64,000 nt of DNA from Comamonadaceae bacterium (GTDB lineage: Bacteria > Pseudomonadota > Gammaproteobacteria > Burkholderiales > Burkholderiaceae_C). Position numbers and translations under genes: made by a program. Below are positions 1-11,457 of this stretch, in pieces (the stretch's first letter is position 1; the number at the start of each line of letters is the position of its first letter). Where the stretch lies: the NCBI GenBank assembly GCA_947443645.1, contig CANEXF010000010.1, positions 79,209 to 143,208 on the forward strand, in the 5' to 3' direction. The notes beneath the pieces were generated by a model. That model was given only the letters and a program-made list of their open reading frames with translations. It was not told the origin of the DNA and made no database searches.

Positions 1-2138
1 AGCCCGGCATACACAAAAACTTCGCCTTGTTGAACCCGGCCGGTTGCCTGCTCGGCGGTGACATGGGTGTTCGACAGCGCCAGACCGGCGCCAGCCTTGG
101 CGCCCTGCGCTGTGTAAGCGTCCATGCCAAGGACAAGCTGGTAGAGATTGCTGGCAAAACCGCTGGCATGCGCGTCGCCAGAGCGCTGTCCGCGCTGGTA
201 AGTGACCTCACCCCATGCGCCATCCGGCGGCATGCCGCCAGCGTCGCCCAGGTGTGCGATGGCAGCCTGCTGCGTGTGCAACGTGGCCTGCGGCACCACG
301 GCGAGGCTCGCGCCATAGACTTCGCCCGCCAAAGCGCGCGTGAATGATGGCAGGCTCGATACGTTACGCGCCGATGCCGCATACAGCAGTTGGTCCTGCT
401 GCGCGCTGGCCGTGCCGGCCTGGTTGGCCAGCACAATCTTGTCAAGCGCGCTGGCCACAGCGCGGCCGTTGCCATTGAGCCCGGCCAGGCTGGCGCCATA
501 GGAGCTGGGGATCACCGCCAGATCCAGACTTTGGCTGCCGGCAAGGTTGTAAAACTGGATGAACTGCGTGCCCGCCGACAGCTCCGCTGGCTGCGACAGC
601 GTCGCAAAACGGCCAGCGATCCCGCCATCCGCGGTCACGATACGAAACTTGTCACCCAGGACCGGGGTGTAAGGTGTGCTGCCAAAGCCGGATTCAGATG
701 CGGTAAACAGTCCCGACAAGCGCGGTGTCAGCGTCGCGTTGGGCTGAATCACAAACTGGCCACCCGTGATGTTCAGGAACGAGTAGTAGCCGGTCGCGCC
801 TGCAGGGCTTGCGGCACTGGCTTGCACTGTCCCCGCGATGTCCTGCTGGTAAGTGCTGCCGCTGTTCATGGTGACGGTCGAGTTCACGGCAAGATAGCCT
901 GGCGAGTTGCCGGGCTTGAGCGTGCCGGCCACGGTCAGCGCGCCATTGATGGTACCCGTGCCCATCAAGGTGCCGCCAGAGGCGACAAAAACAGAACCCG
1001 TTCCGAGCGCGGAATCGCCGCCTACCGACAGCGTTCCCGAGTTGACCGTGGTGCCGCCCGAATAACTGTTGCTGCCGGTCAGCGCCACCAGACCCATGCC
1101 ATCGACCGTCAGGCCGCCGACACCGGAAATAACACCTGAAAGCTGCGACGGGCCACCGGCAGCAGCACTGATGCGGCCCCCCGCGGCATTGAGCGTAAAC
1201 GCCCCACTTGAACTGTCTCCGGACCGCAGCGCCAGCGTACCGCCGTCAAACACACGGTTGGCCGACACGCCCAGGTCGGTCAGCGCGTAGGAGGTGCCGA
1301 GCGCCATGTTGGTGCTGGCCGCAGAAAAAACCAGATTCCAGACGCTGCTGCTGCCAGACGCCAGGTTCAAGGTCCAGTTCAGCCCACCGTAAGTACCCGA
1401 TGTCAAACCCGTCAGGTTGCTGGAGGTAAAGCCATTGAGCACGCCCGTGTACGACCCGATGGCCACGCTTGATGTACCGTAAATGCCAAACGTCATGCTT
1501 CCCGTCACACCCGCGCTGCTCAGTTTGCCGTAGGTGCCGGGGCTGTTGATGATGATGTTGTAGTTGGTGGGCAAGTCACCGGTGTAGGTAACCGCACCGT
1601 TGACATTGCCCGCGCCTTGCCGGTTGTTGAAGGTCTGGAGCAGACCGCCGGAGTTGTTGGTAATGCCCGCAAACGGGCCAATGATGGAACCGGTGTTGGT
1701 CAGCGTACCAAGCACGGCGGTGCTGCCATTGAGGACCAGACCGCGCCTGACGTTAGACGAAATCATTCCGGCGTTTAGCAGACTGGTCAGCGTGCCGTTG
1801 ACGATCACGCCGATTTGCTGACCGGTGGCGATCGTGCCGTTGTTGACCAGGCTGGACGCCGTCGCCGACGATAGCACCGAGATCCCGTCGCCATTTCGTC
1901 CGCTGCCCGCATCGTTGTAAACCGTCACGCCTGAATTGACCGTCACATTGGCACCGGTGTCCATTGACAGGGGCTTGCTGCCGCTGCCATTGCAGTTTGC
2001 ACTGACCGTCAGCGTCGACGTCACCGTCACGCCGCCATTGCACAGCGCCCACGCGCCGCCCCAAGGAACAACGGAACACGGCAGGGCCAAAAGCAGCAAA
2101 CAACGCTTTTTAAATACTTTATCGGGGTCAACAACCAT
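1..2138 (-). CDS. autotransporter adhesin, N-terminal part (runs off left edge)
   Basis: This frame is open from an ATG at 2138 to the window edge, giving about 712 residues with no stop, so the C-terminus is missing. A basic start (FKKR) and hydrophobic core ending in AWA at about residue 32 form a signal peptide, which supports the start. The middle is rich in G, S, T, N and V. Near residues 340-425 there is a passenger-associated repeat of the kind GLTVDGMGLVALTGSNSYSG followed by GGTTVNSGTL and LKPGNSPG. From about residue 640 the pattern GAWGEVTYQRGQRSGDAH begins an autotransporter beta-barrel domain. It is a type V secreted surface protein, probably an adhesin; its ligand cannot be told. 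Confidence 0.85.
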   Translation of the reverse strand, partial: MVVDPDKVFKKRCLLLLALPCSVVPWGGAWALCNGGVTVTSTLTVSANCNGSGSKPLSMDTGANVTVNSGVTVYNDAGSGRNGDGISVLSSATASSLVNNGTIATGQQIGVIVNGTLTSLLNAGMISSNVRRGLVLNGSTAVLGTLTNTGSIIGPFAGITNNSGGLLQTFNNRQGAGNVNGAVTYTGDLPTNYNIIINSPGTYGKLSSAGVTGSMTFGIYGTSSVAIGSYTGVLNGFTSSNLTGLTSGTYGGLNWTLNLASGSSSVWNLVFSAASTNMALGTSYALTDLGVSANRVFDGGTLALRSGDSSSGAFTLNAAGGRISAAAGGPSQLSGVISGVGGLTVDGMGLVALTGSNSYSGGTTVNSGTLSVGGDSALGTGSVFVASGGTLMGTGTINGALTVAGTLKPGNSPGYLAVNSTVTMNSGSTYQQDIAGTVQASAASPAGATGYYSFLNITGGQFVIQPNATLTPRLSGLFTASESGFGSTPYTPVLGDKFRIVTADGGIAGRFATLSQPAELSAGTQFIQFYNLAGSQSLDLAVIPSSYGASLAGLNGNGRAVASALDKIVLANQAGTASAQQDQLLYAASARNVSSLPSFTRALAGEVYGASLAVVPQATLHTQQAAIAHLGDAGGMPPDGAWGEVTYQRGQRSGDAHASGFASNLYQLVLGMDAYTAQGAKAGAGLALSNTHVTAEQATGRVQQGEVFVYAG

Positions 2139-2344
2139 AAAACTTCAAAACTTGAGGGGGGAGATGCGGCAAAGACGCAGGTCGCCAAGGCGACAGCTGG
2201 TGAAACCCATCGTAATCGACGGCTTGTGCAAACCCGCACAAAGCGAGAACTCAAGTGTTGCGAAGTGTGCCGTTGTGGTGCTGTAGCGACGTCCCACAGT
2301 CCGCTAAGCTCGGCGTCTTCATCACCACGCGACAAATCCAACCC
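2139..2344. other. divergent intergenic region, autotransporter / EVE gene
   Basis: This 206-base gap carries the promoters of two divergent genes. The only clear structure is a short perfect hairpin, GTCGCC-AA-GGCGAC, at 2181-2194. No sigma-70 promoter stood out. Confidence 0.4.
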
Positions 2345-2818
2345 ATGACAAGCTACTGGCTCATGAAATCCGAACCAGAAGAGTGCTCTATAAACGACGC
2401 ACTCGCGGCAACAAATGCCACCGTCCCCTGGGTCGGTGTGCGCAACTACCAGGCCCGCAACTTCATGCGTGATGGCATGAAGCTTGGCGATGGCGTTTTG
2501 TTTTACCACTCAAGTTGTGCCGAACCGGGCATCGTCGGCCTGGCGCGGGTGGCGTCCGCGCCCTACCCTGACCCGACCCAGTTTGACCCGAAGTCGCCCT
2601 ACTTTGACGCAAAATCAAAACCCGAGGTGCCGCGCTGGCTGCTCGTTGATGTGCAGGCGTTGCGCAAGACACGCAAGCTCACGCTGCACGAGTTGCGGGC
2701 CAATGAAGCCCTGGCTGATCTGGTGGTGCTGCGCAAGGGCAGCAGGCTGTCCATCACCCCGGTTGAGCCGCAGCACTGGCGGGTGATCAGCCAGCTGCTG
2801 GGCGCACCTCAACAGTAG
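2345..2818 (+). CDS. EVE domain-containing protein
   Basis: A 157-residue protein that is one EVE domain, the fold related to PUA and YTH modules that bind modified bases. The opening YWLMKSEP (residues 4-11) and WVGVRNYQARNF (from 29) are the family hallmarks, and the length fits the stand-alone bacterial form. The ATG at 2345 is chosen because MTSYWLMKSEP is the usual family start, although the frame is open upstream to 2255. The binding target is unknown. It stands alone, divergent from the autotransporter gene and convergent with the ketopantoate reductase-like gene. Confidence 0.88.
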   Translation: MTSYWLMKSEPEECSINDALAATNATVPWVGVRNYQARNFMRDGMKLGDGVLFYHSSCAEPGIVGLARVASAPYPDPTQFDPKSPYFDAKSKPEVPRWLLVDVQALRKTRKLTLHELRANEALADLVVLRKGSRLSITPVEPQHWRVISQLLGAPQQ

Positions 2819-2875
2819 ACAGTAGATAGCGCACGGCGTTTGAAGCGGGCAGGATAGAGCAGCCCGCATGCAGCC

Positions 2876-3811
2876 CTAGGTCTGCTTGGACTCAAGCAAC
2901 TTCACCAAAGCCCACAACACCCGGTTGGCCGGCGTCGCCACGCCCAGCGCCTCGCCGCGCCGCACGACCAGGCCATTGAGGTAATCAATCTCGCTGCGTT
3001 TGCCGCGTGCCAGGTCTTGCGCCGTCGATGAATACTGGCCAGGCATGGTCTCGGCGATCTTGCGCACCGCCGCATCCACGTCGCCAGGCACCTGTACGCC
3101 GTCGGCCGTGGCCACTGCCAGGCATTCGGCGACCACGTCGCGCATGAGCTCCTCCACGCCCGCGCCTTTCACCGTCTTGCCATAGGGCAGCTGGGTGATC
3201 GCCGACACCGCGTTGTAGGCGCAATTGAGGATGAGCTTGGCCCATAGTTCGCCGCGCACGTTGCCTGAAATCTGAACCGGCACGCCGGCGGCAATCAAGG
3301 CCTGCGCAACCGCATCACCCGCGCTGCAAGGCTCTATCACCAGCTCGCCCCGGCCGTGGTGTTTGACATGCCCGGGTCCGGCCATTTCTGTCGCCACATA
3401 AACCACGGCCTGCGCGACTTGCTGCCCTGGCAGCACGTCGCGCAGGCGCTCGGCGTTGTCCACGCCGTTTTGCAGGCACAGCACCAATGAGTCGTCGGAT
3501 AAATACGGCCGCATCAAGACGCCTGCAGCTTCGGTGTCGGTGGACTTGACACAAAACAGCACCAGCTGGGCGCCCTGCACCGCTTCTGCTTCGCTGCTGG
3601 CGGCCAGTGCAATATGCTCGTCGATGGTTTGGGTTTGCAGTCGCAGGCCGCTGCGCGCGATGGCCTGCACATGCTGGGGCCGCGCAATCAGCACGACCTC
3701 GTGGCCTGCTCTGGCCAGCATGCCACCGTAATAGCAGCCGACCGCGCCGGCCCCCATCACGGCGACTTTCAGACGCGCACTAGCTTGTTCGGCAGTTGGG
3801 GGCTTGTTCAT
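2876..3811 (-). CDS. panE: 2-dehydropantoate 2-reductase family protein
   Basis: An NADPH-dependent reductase of the ApbA/PanE family, which reduces 2-dehydropantoate to pantoate in pantothenate and CoA synthesis. The N-terminal Rossmann motif GAGAVG lies at residues 20-25. LWAKLILNCAYNA carries the expected catalytic Lys and Asn, and the C-terminal helical domain (KRSEIDYLNG) is typical. The ATG at 3811 (MNKPP) is preferred because it shortens an N-tail without homology; an ATG at 3856 is also open. Genomes often hold several PanE-like paralogues, so the exact substrate is uncertain. Confidence 0.82.
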   Translation of the reverse strand: MNKPPTAEQASARLKVAVMGAGAVGCYYGGMLARAGHEVVLIARPQHVQAIARSGLRLQTQTIDEHIALAASSEAEAVQGAQLVLFCVKSTDTEAAGVLMRPYLSDDSLVLCLQNGVDNAERLRDVLPGQQVAQAVVYVATEMAGPGHVKHHGRGELVIEPCSAGDAVAQALIAAGVPVQISGNVRGELWAKLILNCAYNAVSAITQLPYGKTVKGAGVEELMRDVVAECLAVATADGVQVPGDVDAAVRKIAETMPGQYSSTAQDLARGKRSEIDYLNGLVVRRGEALGVATPANRVLWALVKLLESKQT

Positions 3812-3938
3812 GGGCTGGCTCGCAGGTGTTTGCAGGATGTTGCAGTTGTTGGGCATGATAGCTTTGAGGCCTGGGATTGATCTACATCAGGCTTGCTGCT
3901 GCAAGCCTCAACAAGGTCAAGAATTGTTCGTAAAATAA

Positions 3939-3986
3939 GGCTCCAGACCACAAACGGCGAGCGCAAACAGCTATTTATTTAATAGC
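3939..3986 (-). repeat. two-part dispersed repeat, copy R1
   Basis: Read on the minus strand, an AT-rich palindromic core GCTATTAAATAAATAGC (3970-3986) is followed by TGTTTGCGCTCGCC and then CTGGAGCC. The same arrangement recurs at R2 to R9 in this window. It lies in the gap between the panE-like gene and trhO. Confidence 0.75.
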
Positions 3987-4032
3987 AAATTCATCAGGCT
4001 GCTCAACCTGATCACCCCAACGCCAGGCAACC

Positions 4033-4986
4033 ATGTCTTTTCTCACCGCCGCCCTGTACAAATTCGTCGAGCTTCCCGACTACGCCGCCCTTCAAGCGCC
4101 GCTGCTGGCCTGCTGTGAGGCCAATGGCGTCAAAGGGACGCTGCTGCTGGCTGAAGAAGGCATCAACGGCACGATTGCCGGGCCTGAAGCCGGCGTGCGC
4201 GCCGTGCTGGCCTATCTGCGCCAGGACCCGCGCCTGGCGCAGCTTGAGCACAAGGAAGCCTGGGCTGACAAAAGCACGTTTTACCGCATGAAGGTACGGC
4301 TCAAGCGAGAGATTGTCACGCTGGGCGTGCCCGACGTGCACCCGGCGCTGATGGCCGGCCAATACGTCAAACCGGCCGACTGGAACGCCTTGCTGAGCGA
4401 GCCGGGCGTGGTGCTGGTCGACACGCGCAATGACTATGAAGTCTACATCGGAACCTTTGAAGGCGCGATCAACCCCGCCACCAGTAGCTTTTCAGAACTG
4501 CCGGCCTGGGTCGAGCGCGAAATGCGTGAAGGCGGCCAGCTGGCCGACAAAGATGGCAAAAAACCCAAATTGGCCATGTTCTGCACTGGCGGCATTCGCT
4601 GTGAAAAATCCACCGCCTTCATGCGCGCCAAGGGCTTTGACGAGGTGTACCACCTTGAAGGCGGCATCCTTAAGTATCTGGAAACCATGCCCGAGGCGCA
4701 AAGCCGCTGGCAAGGCGAATGTTTCGTGTTCGACGAGCGCGTCTCGGTCGGGCACGGGCTCAAGCCAGGCGCGCACACCCTGTGCCGCTCATGCCGCGAC
4801 CCCTTGACTGACCAGGACAGGGCATCGCCGCTGTACGAGCTGGGGGTGAGCTGCCCACATTGCCACGACCGCACGAGCGAAGCGCAAAAGGCCGGTTACC
4901 GCGAGCGCCAGCGCCAGGTCGAACTTGCCCAAGCGCGTCACGCCGCCCACATAGGCGTGCGCCAGGACAGCCAGTCTGGGCATTGA
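4033..4986 (+). CDS. trhO: tRNA uridine(34) hydroxylase, rhodanese family
   Basis: TrhO (YceA) uses O2 to make 5-hydroxyuridine at the wobble base of tRNAs that later carry xo5U-type modifications. This 317-residue protein has the N-terminal acylphosphatase-like domain ([18 protein letters not shown]), a central rhodanese domain with the active loop [11 protein letters not shown] (Cys about residue 184), and a C-terminal Cys-rich tail ([14 protein letters not shown]). Length and order match the family. It sits 7 bases ahead of the GST gene, so the two are probably cotranscribed. Confidence 0.93.
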   Translation: MSFLTAALYKFVELPDYAALQAPLLACCEANGVKGTLLLAEEGINGTIAGPEAGVRAVLAYLRQDPRLAQLEHKEAWADKSTFYRMKVRLKREIVTLGVPDVHPALMAGQYVKPADWNALLSEPGVVLVDTRNDYEVYIGTFEGAINPATSSFSELPAWVEREMREGGQLADKDGKKPKLAMFCTGGIRCEKSTAFMRAKGFDEVYHLEGGILKYLETMPEAQSRWQGECFVFDERVSVGHGLKPGAHTLCRSCRDPLTDQDRASPLYELGVSCPHCHDRTSEAQKAGYRERQRQVELAQARHAAHIGVRQDSQSGH

Positions 4987-4993
4987 GCTGCGG

Positions 4994-5626
4994 GTGATAC
5001 CGGTTCTGTATTCCTTTCGCCGCTGCCCCTACGCCATGCGCGCGCGGCTGGCGCTGGCCTGCAGCGGCCAGAGTTACGAATTGCGGGAAATCGTGCTGCG
5101 CGACAAGCCTGCCGAGCTGCTCGCGGCGTCGCCCAAAGCCACGGTACCTGTTCTGGTGCTGGCCGATGGCCGCGTGATCGATGAAAGCCTGGAGATCATG
5201 CGGTGGGCGCTGCAGCAAAGCGACCTGGCCCAGTGGCTGGGCACAGGACAGATGCCTGACGACATGCGCGCACTGGTTGCGCTGAACGACAGCGCCTTCA
5301 AGCGCGCGCTTGACCGCTACAAATACCCCGGGCGCTACCCTCAGGAATCGGGCGCCGACGCCGCGGGCTTCGCCATGGCACAGCGCGATTTGGGCGCAAG
5401 CTGGCTGGCGCAACTTGAACCCCGACTCGCACAGGGTTGGCTGTTCGGCAAGGCCGCCAGCCTGGCCGACATGGCCATCTTGCCGTTTGTAAGGCAATTT
5501 GCGCACACCGACGCAGCGTGGTTTGCCGCGCAGCCTTGGCCGCGCCTGCAGGCCTGGCTTGCAGCGTTTGAGGCCAGCGCGCTGTACACAGGGGTGATGG
5601 GCAAACATCCGGTCTGGCGGAGCTAG
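4994..5626 (+). CDS. glutathione S-transferase family protein
   Basis: A 210-residue GST with an N-terminal thioredoxin-like domain holding a CPYA motif at residues 11-14 (RRCPYAMRARLAL) and the cis-Pro stretch ATVPVL. An all-helical C-terminal domain follows. The CPxA motif points to glutaredoxin-like or Omega/GrxB-like chemistry rather than a classical Tyr/Ser GST. The start is GTG at 4994, right after trhO. Its substrate is unknown; coupling to trhO suggests shared expression, not a proven shared task. Confidence 0.85.
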   Translation: MIPVLYSFRRCPYAMRARLALACSGQSYELREIVLRDKPAELLAASPKATVPVLVLADGRVIDESLEIMRWALQQSDLAQWLGTGQMPDDMRALVALNDSAFKRALDRYKYPGRYPQESGADAAGFAMAQRDLGASWLAQLEPRLAQGWLFGKAASLADMAILPFVRQFAHTDAAWFAAQPWPRLQAWLAAFEASALYTGVMGKHPVWRS

Positions 5627-5684
5627 CTAGGCAGCTGGCCTATCGGTCATGCATGGGCGAAGGAATCTGGCCCTTTACTGCAAT

Positions 5685-7157
5685 TCAGGACACTTCAGGC
5701 GCAATCAACTCAGCATATTCATAAAGCGCGCCAAGAATGGCTTCGCCCCGCTCGTCGGCGGTTTCAGCCAGCGTGTCAATCTCGGCAAACAGCGCATCGA
5801 CATTGCGCGCACCGCCCTCGCCTTCTAGCAGGCGCGCAGCCCTGTGCGCCTCCCAGCGCTCAAGCTCGTCCGGCGACAGCGTCTCGATAAAGTTGCGGGC
5901 CCGGTACCTGAACACCAGCTCGCCCAGGCGATCATCATCAAAGCCGATGCGGCTGTGCGCCAGCTCGGCCGGCGACATGGCGCGCAACTGGTTTAGCCGC
6001 TTGCGGTCTGCGTTGCCGATAAATCCGCCATAAAGGTCTTCGTCCACGTCTGGCGTAGCCTCGCGCGGGCGCTGGAAGACTTCGGGCCAGATCGCGCTCA
6101 TGTCGGGCAAGGCGCGCGCTTTCTCGGCGTTGGCCAGCGCGGTCTCAAAGTCCACGCCCCATTTCGCGGCCATCTCGGCGCTCAGGGTCTGCAGCTTGCG
6201 CACGACCATGGGCGATTTGTTCAGATGCACAGACTTGAGCGGCAGGCGTTGCACGCCCTCGGGCAGATCGGCCGTCTTGCTGAACAGGCGTTGGCGCAAG
6301 GTGGCCACGTCCAGCAGCGGCAGCTCGCTCGGATCCTGCGCCAGGTCCCAGGCCAGCAGCTCGTTCTTGTTGCTCGGATGCGTGGCCAGCGGCCACATCA
6401 GGGCCAGGCAGCCGCGCTCCGGCGGGAACATGCCGGACACATGCAAAAACGGCTGGGCGGTCTGCGGACTGGTCGGCAGACCGAGTTCAGCGGCCACGCG
6501 GTCTTTTTTGTGCAGGCCAAGGCAGAAGTCAAAAAGCTTGGGCTGGGCCTGCTTGATCAGCCTGGCGAGTGCAATCGTGGCGCGCACGTCGGACAGCGCA
6601 TCGTGCGCGGCCTCATGCAGCAGGCCGTTGGCGCGCGCCAAGTCTTCAAGCTTGAAGCTGGGTCGGCTGGCGCCCGGATCGTTCGGCTTGCGGTCATCGG
6701 ACTTGGTCGGCCAGACAATGCCGTCAGGCCGCAAGGCGTAAGCCATGCGCACGACGTCGAGCAAGTCCCAGCGGCCGCAGTCGTTTTGCCATTCGCGGCC
6801 ATAGGGGTCTATCAGGTTGCGCCAGAACATGAAGCGCGTGACCTCGTCGTCAAAGCGGATGGTGTTGTAGCCCACGCCTATGGTGCCGGGCTGGCCCAGC
6901 AGTGCCTCGATTTGTGCGGCGAACTCATGCTCGGGCAGGCCGCGCTCCAGACACTGCTGGGGCGTGATGCCGGTGATCAGGCAGGACTGCGGGTCGGGCA
7001 GGTAATCGCTGGCTGGCTGGCAGTAAATCATCACCGGCTCGCCCACCTCGTTGAGCTCGGCATCGGTACGAATCCCGGCGAACTGGCAGGGCCGGTCACG
7101 CCTGGTGTTCAGGCCAAATGTTTCGTAGTCGTGCCATAAAAAGGTGTGTAGAGCCAT
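5685..7157 (-). CDS. sbcB: exodeoxyribonuclease I
   Basis: ExoI digests single-stranded DNA 3' to 5' and acts in mismatch repair and control of recombination. The 490-residue protein has the DEDD exonuclease motifs: HDYETFG (D10 and E12) near the start, GYNTIRFDDEVTRF, and HDALSDVRATIALA. The conserved SH3-like and C-terminal regions of ExoI follow. Length is close to the E. coli enzyme (about 475). It is on the same strand as clpA but separated from it by a strong terminator. Confidence 0.93.
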   Translation of the reverse strand: MALHTFLWHDYETFGLNTRRDRPCQFAGIRTDAELNEVGEPVMIYCQPASDYLPDPQSCLITGITPQQCLERGLPEHEFAAQIEALLGQPGTIGVGYNTIRFDDEVTRFMFWRNLIDPYGREWQNDCGRWDLLDVVRMAYALRPDGIVWPTKSDDRKPNDPGASRPSFKLEDLARANGLLHEAAHDALSDVRATIALARLIKQAQPKLFDFCLGLHKKDRVAAELGLPTSPQTAQPFLHVSGMFPPERGCLALMWPLATHPSNKNELLAWDLAQDPSELPLLDVATLRQRLFSKTADLPEGVQRLPLKSVHLNKSPMVVRKLQTLSAEMAAKWGVDFETALANAEKARALPDMSAIWPEVFQRPREATPDVDEDLYGGFIGNADRKRLNQLRAMSPAELAHSRIGFDDDRLGELVFRYRARNFIETLSPDELERWEAHRAARLLEGEGGARNVDALFAEIDTLAETADERGEAILGALYEYAELIAPEVS

Positions 7158-7184
7158 TTTTGTTCAATGATTTATGGAGAAATA

Positions 7185-7233
7185 GGCCTCCAGCCCAACA
7201 GGGACGGGCGCGGGCAGCTGCAATATTTATAGC
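7185..7233 (-). repeat. two-part dispersed repeat, copy R2
   Basis: On the minus strand the core GCTATAAATATTGCAGCTG is followed by CCCGCGCCCGTCC and, after a few bases, GGGCTGGAGGCC. This matches the layout of R4 at 29291. It lies between sbcB and the clpA terminator. Confidence 0.75.
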
Positions 7234-7239
7234 GGCATT

Positions 7240-7279
7240 AAAAAAGGCCGTCAGCGTGATGCTAACGGCCTTTTTTCTG
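7240..7279 (-). terminator. rho-independent terminator after clpA
   Basis: The perfect outer stem GGCCGT (7246-7251) with ACGGCC (7265-7270), an inner AGC/GCT pair, and T-runs on both sides form a strong, potentially bidirectional hairpin. It ends clpA transcription on the minus strand. Confidence 0.9.
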
Positions 7280-7296
7280 CGTGACGGGAAAACGGA

Positions 7297-9639
<2,343 letters not shown>

Positions 9640-9727
9640 TGATTTTCCTTTCGGCTTGCTACGTTGATATCTGACGGGCTAACAATTGGTTCATAAAAAA
9701 GCATGGTTCAAATATGGGCCGCGTTTT

Positions 9728-10099
9728 TCACAATTCAATGGGTTCGCTGACACACTGCAGCGGATGCCCGTTTTTGCGCGCCGCTTCCGTGACCTGATCG
9801 ACTTTGGTGGCCGCAACATCTTTTGAAAAAACACCGCAAATGCCTTTGCCATCCAGATGAATCTTCAGCATGATCTGAGTCGCGGTTTCCCTGTCCTTGT
9901 TGAAAAACTCCTGAATAACCACCACCACGAACTCCATGGGGGTGTAGTCATCATTGAGCAGCACCACCTGGTACATCTGTGGCGGCTTGGTTTTCTCGGG
10001 CCGGCGTTCAAGCACGACGGCTTCGCCGCCACGGCCATCTTCAGGCTTCAAAACAGGGGCCTGAGGTGCTGGGGGAGTCTTCGGGGATTTGGTAGCCAT
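9728..10099 (-). CDS. clpS: ATP-dependent Clp protease adapter ClpS
   Basis: ClpS recognises N-degron substrates and delivers them to ClpA. The core [20 protein letters not shown], the [15 protein letters not shown] stretch and C-terminal HPLQCVSEP are diagnostic. The frame is open to 10204, but residues upstream of MATKSPKT show no ClpS features, so the ATG at 10099 is preferred; ATGs at 10108 and 10117 are possible. It is followed by clpA after a gap of 88 bases. Confidence 0.93.
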   Translation of the reverse strand: MATKSPKTPPAPQAPVLKPEDGRGGEAVVLERRPEKTKPPQMYQVVLLNDDYTPMEFVVVVIQEFFNKDRETATQIMLKIHLDGKGICGVFSKDVAATKVDQVTEAARKNGHPLQCVSEPIEL

Positions 10100-10504
10100 G
10101 GAATTCATTCTAGCCATCGACGCGGGCCTGTGCGCCCGCAAGGGGAATGCGTAAGAGTTGGTGGCAATAACGCGACGTTCAAGTTGCTGAATTGGACTCA
10201 CCACGGCCAGGTTGACAATTCGGACCTGAGATTTATTCTGAACAGCAAGTCGGGACTATCAAGCGTTTCCCTGCCGTATCAAAGGAAGCTTGGGTAAGCC
10301 AGATCGTTGGGCCAGCTTACTCAGCAACAGCCATACAAACGTCAAGCCGTCCTACGGGTAAATACCCTTATTTTTTCTAAGGTATGCAGCGGCCAAGAAA
10401 AAAGATCGGCGGCATGTCAACCGACAAGCAGCCGACCTCGTTGAAATAGCGACTCCGAGATTTTCGGGGTGCAATTCCCACAACGCAATTCCAGGAAACT
10501 CCAA
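10100..10504. other. intergenic region clpS / small exported protein
   Basis: About 400 bases without a supported gene. It must hold the divergent promoters of clpS and the Ala/Lys-rich gene. An AT-rich patch at 10361-10382 could be promoter material for the plus strand, but no convincing -35/-10 pair was found. No RNA gene was recognised. Confidence 0.4.
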
Positions 10505-10771
10505 ATGAACAAAATCCTTGCTACCTTGATCGCCGGTTTCTTTGCTGCTGGTGCATTTGCGCAGGCTCCTGCTGCGCCTGTCGCTCCTGCTGCACCTGCC
10601 GCAGTGGTTGCCCCTGCACCTGCTGCTACAGCCAAGAAAGCTGAAGCCAAGCCAACCCTGACCAAAGAAGAAAAAGCCGCTGCAAAAGCTGCTAAAAAAG
10701 AAAAAGCCGCTGCAGCCAAAAAAGCAAAAGCTGAAGCCGCTGCAGCCAAAAAAGCCGAAGCCAAGAAGTAA
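10505..10771 (+). CDS. small Ala/Lys-rich exported protein, unknown function
   Basis: An 88-residue protein. MNKILATLIAGFFAAGAFAQ is a textbook signal peptide with cleavage after AFA. The mature part is a Pro/Ala stretch (APAAPVAPAAPA) and then a highly repetitive Lys/Ala region (about residues 47-88) built from units like KKEKAAAAKKAKAEAA. This resembles histone-H1-like or AlgP-like tails and should be helical and strongly basic. It has its own terminator, so it forms a single-gene unit. A role in the envelope or in binding anionic polymers is inference only. Confidence 0.75.
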   Translation: MNKILATLIAGFFAAGAFAQAPAAPVAPAAPAAVVAPAPAATAKKAEAKPTLTKEEKAAAKAAKKEKAAAAKKAKAEAAAAKKAEAKK

Positions 10772-10791
10772 TTCCTGAGCTCTCAGCCCAA

Positions 10792-10818
10792 AAGCCCGCC
10801 TAGTGCGGGCTTTTTTTG
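10792..10818 (+). terminator. rho-independent terminator
   Basis: Stem GCCCGC (10794-10799) with GCGGGC (10805-10810) is followed by seven T. It ends the Ala/Lys-rich gene. Confidence 0.92.
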
Positions 10819-10889
10819 TGGGCTAAATGGCATTATTTTGTCGTTTATGCTTTGCCATCACACAACCACGCACCTCCCAATCAAGAACC

Positions 10890-11375
10890 ATGGCTTTGAG
10901 CGTCAACCCATCCGATCTTCTGCGACAGCTGTTGCTGTCATCCGTCATGAGCACGCTGGCATTTATTTTGCCTGCGCAGGCTCAGGACGCTGCGCAAATG
11001 AACCTGCAACGCGCCCTACTCTCGGCTGGCATGCATCAAATTGACACGCAGCTCGCGTTGACGCAGGAACAACGCCAGATCGGGCTGATGTTCCGCAAAG
11101 AAATGCCGCAACACGAGGGCATGTTATTTGTATTCGAACAGGCCGCGGTGCAATGCTTCTGGATGAAAAACACCGTGCTGCCGCTGACAGCCGCATTTGT
11201 TGCAGACGACGGCAGCATCGTCAATCTGGCCGACATGAAACCGCAGACGACCGATTCACACTGCTCGGCCAAGCCGGTGCGCTATGTGCTGGAAATGAAT
11301 CAAGGCTGGTTCGCTAAAAAAGGCATCAAGGCCGGTAGCAAGCTTCAGGGCATGCCATTTCAAGCTCAGCGCTAG
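10890..11375 (+). CDS. DUF192 family exported protein
   Basis: A 161-residue protein with an N-terminal signal sequence ending near PAQAQ, then a complete DUF192 domain: QRQIGLMFRKEMP, GMLFVF, CFWMKNTVLPLTAAFV, DDGSIVNLADMKP and VRYVLEMNQGW. The ATG at 10890 is chosen because it begins directly before the signal peptide; the frame is open from 10827. DUF192 proteins are widespread and of unproven function. The gene lies between two terminators. Confidence 0.87.
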   Translation: MALSVNPSDLLRQLLLSSVMSTLAFILPAQAQDAAQMNLQRALLSAGMHQIDTQLALTQEQRQIGLMFRKEMPQHEGMLFVFEQAAVQCFWMKNTVLPLTAAFVADDGSIVNLADMKPQTTDSHCSAKPVRYVLEMNQGWFAKKGIKAGSKLQGMPFQAQR

Positions 11376-11400
11376 CCCTCTAGGCAAGTTGCAATTTGCA

Positions 11401-11433
11401 TAAAAAAAGCCGACTTAACAGTCGGCTTTTTTG
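11401..11433. terminator. bidirectional terminator between DUF192 gene and sodB
   Basis: GCCGAC (11409-11414) pairs with GTCGGC (11421-11426), with an A-run on the left and a T-run on the right. It serves the two convergent genes. Confidence 0.92.
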
Positions 11434-11457
11434 TGCGCATGGGCGCGCCGTGTTTAA

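Noticed and set aside
390..1139. Plus-strand 249-residue open frame
   Set aside because: It is the shadow of the minus-strand autotransporter gene; its composition (Arg, Gln and His rich) is typical of an antisense frame.
2160..2200. Possible c-di-GMP riboswitch between the autotransporter and EVE genes
   Set aside because: A fragment like GCAAAGACGCAG and one hairpin recall the class I element, but the second stem and the conserved A-rich junction are missing.
4760..5608. Minus-strand 282-residue open frame opposite trhO and the GST
   Set aside because: Both plus-strand genes are certain from motifs, and this frame has no recognisable domain.
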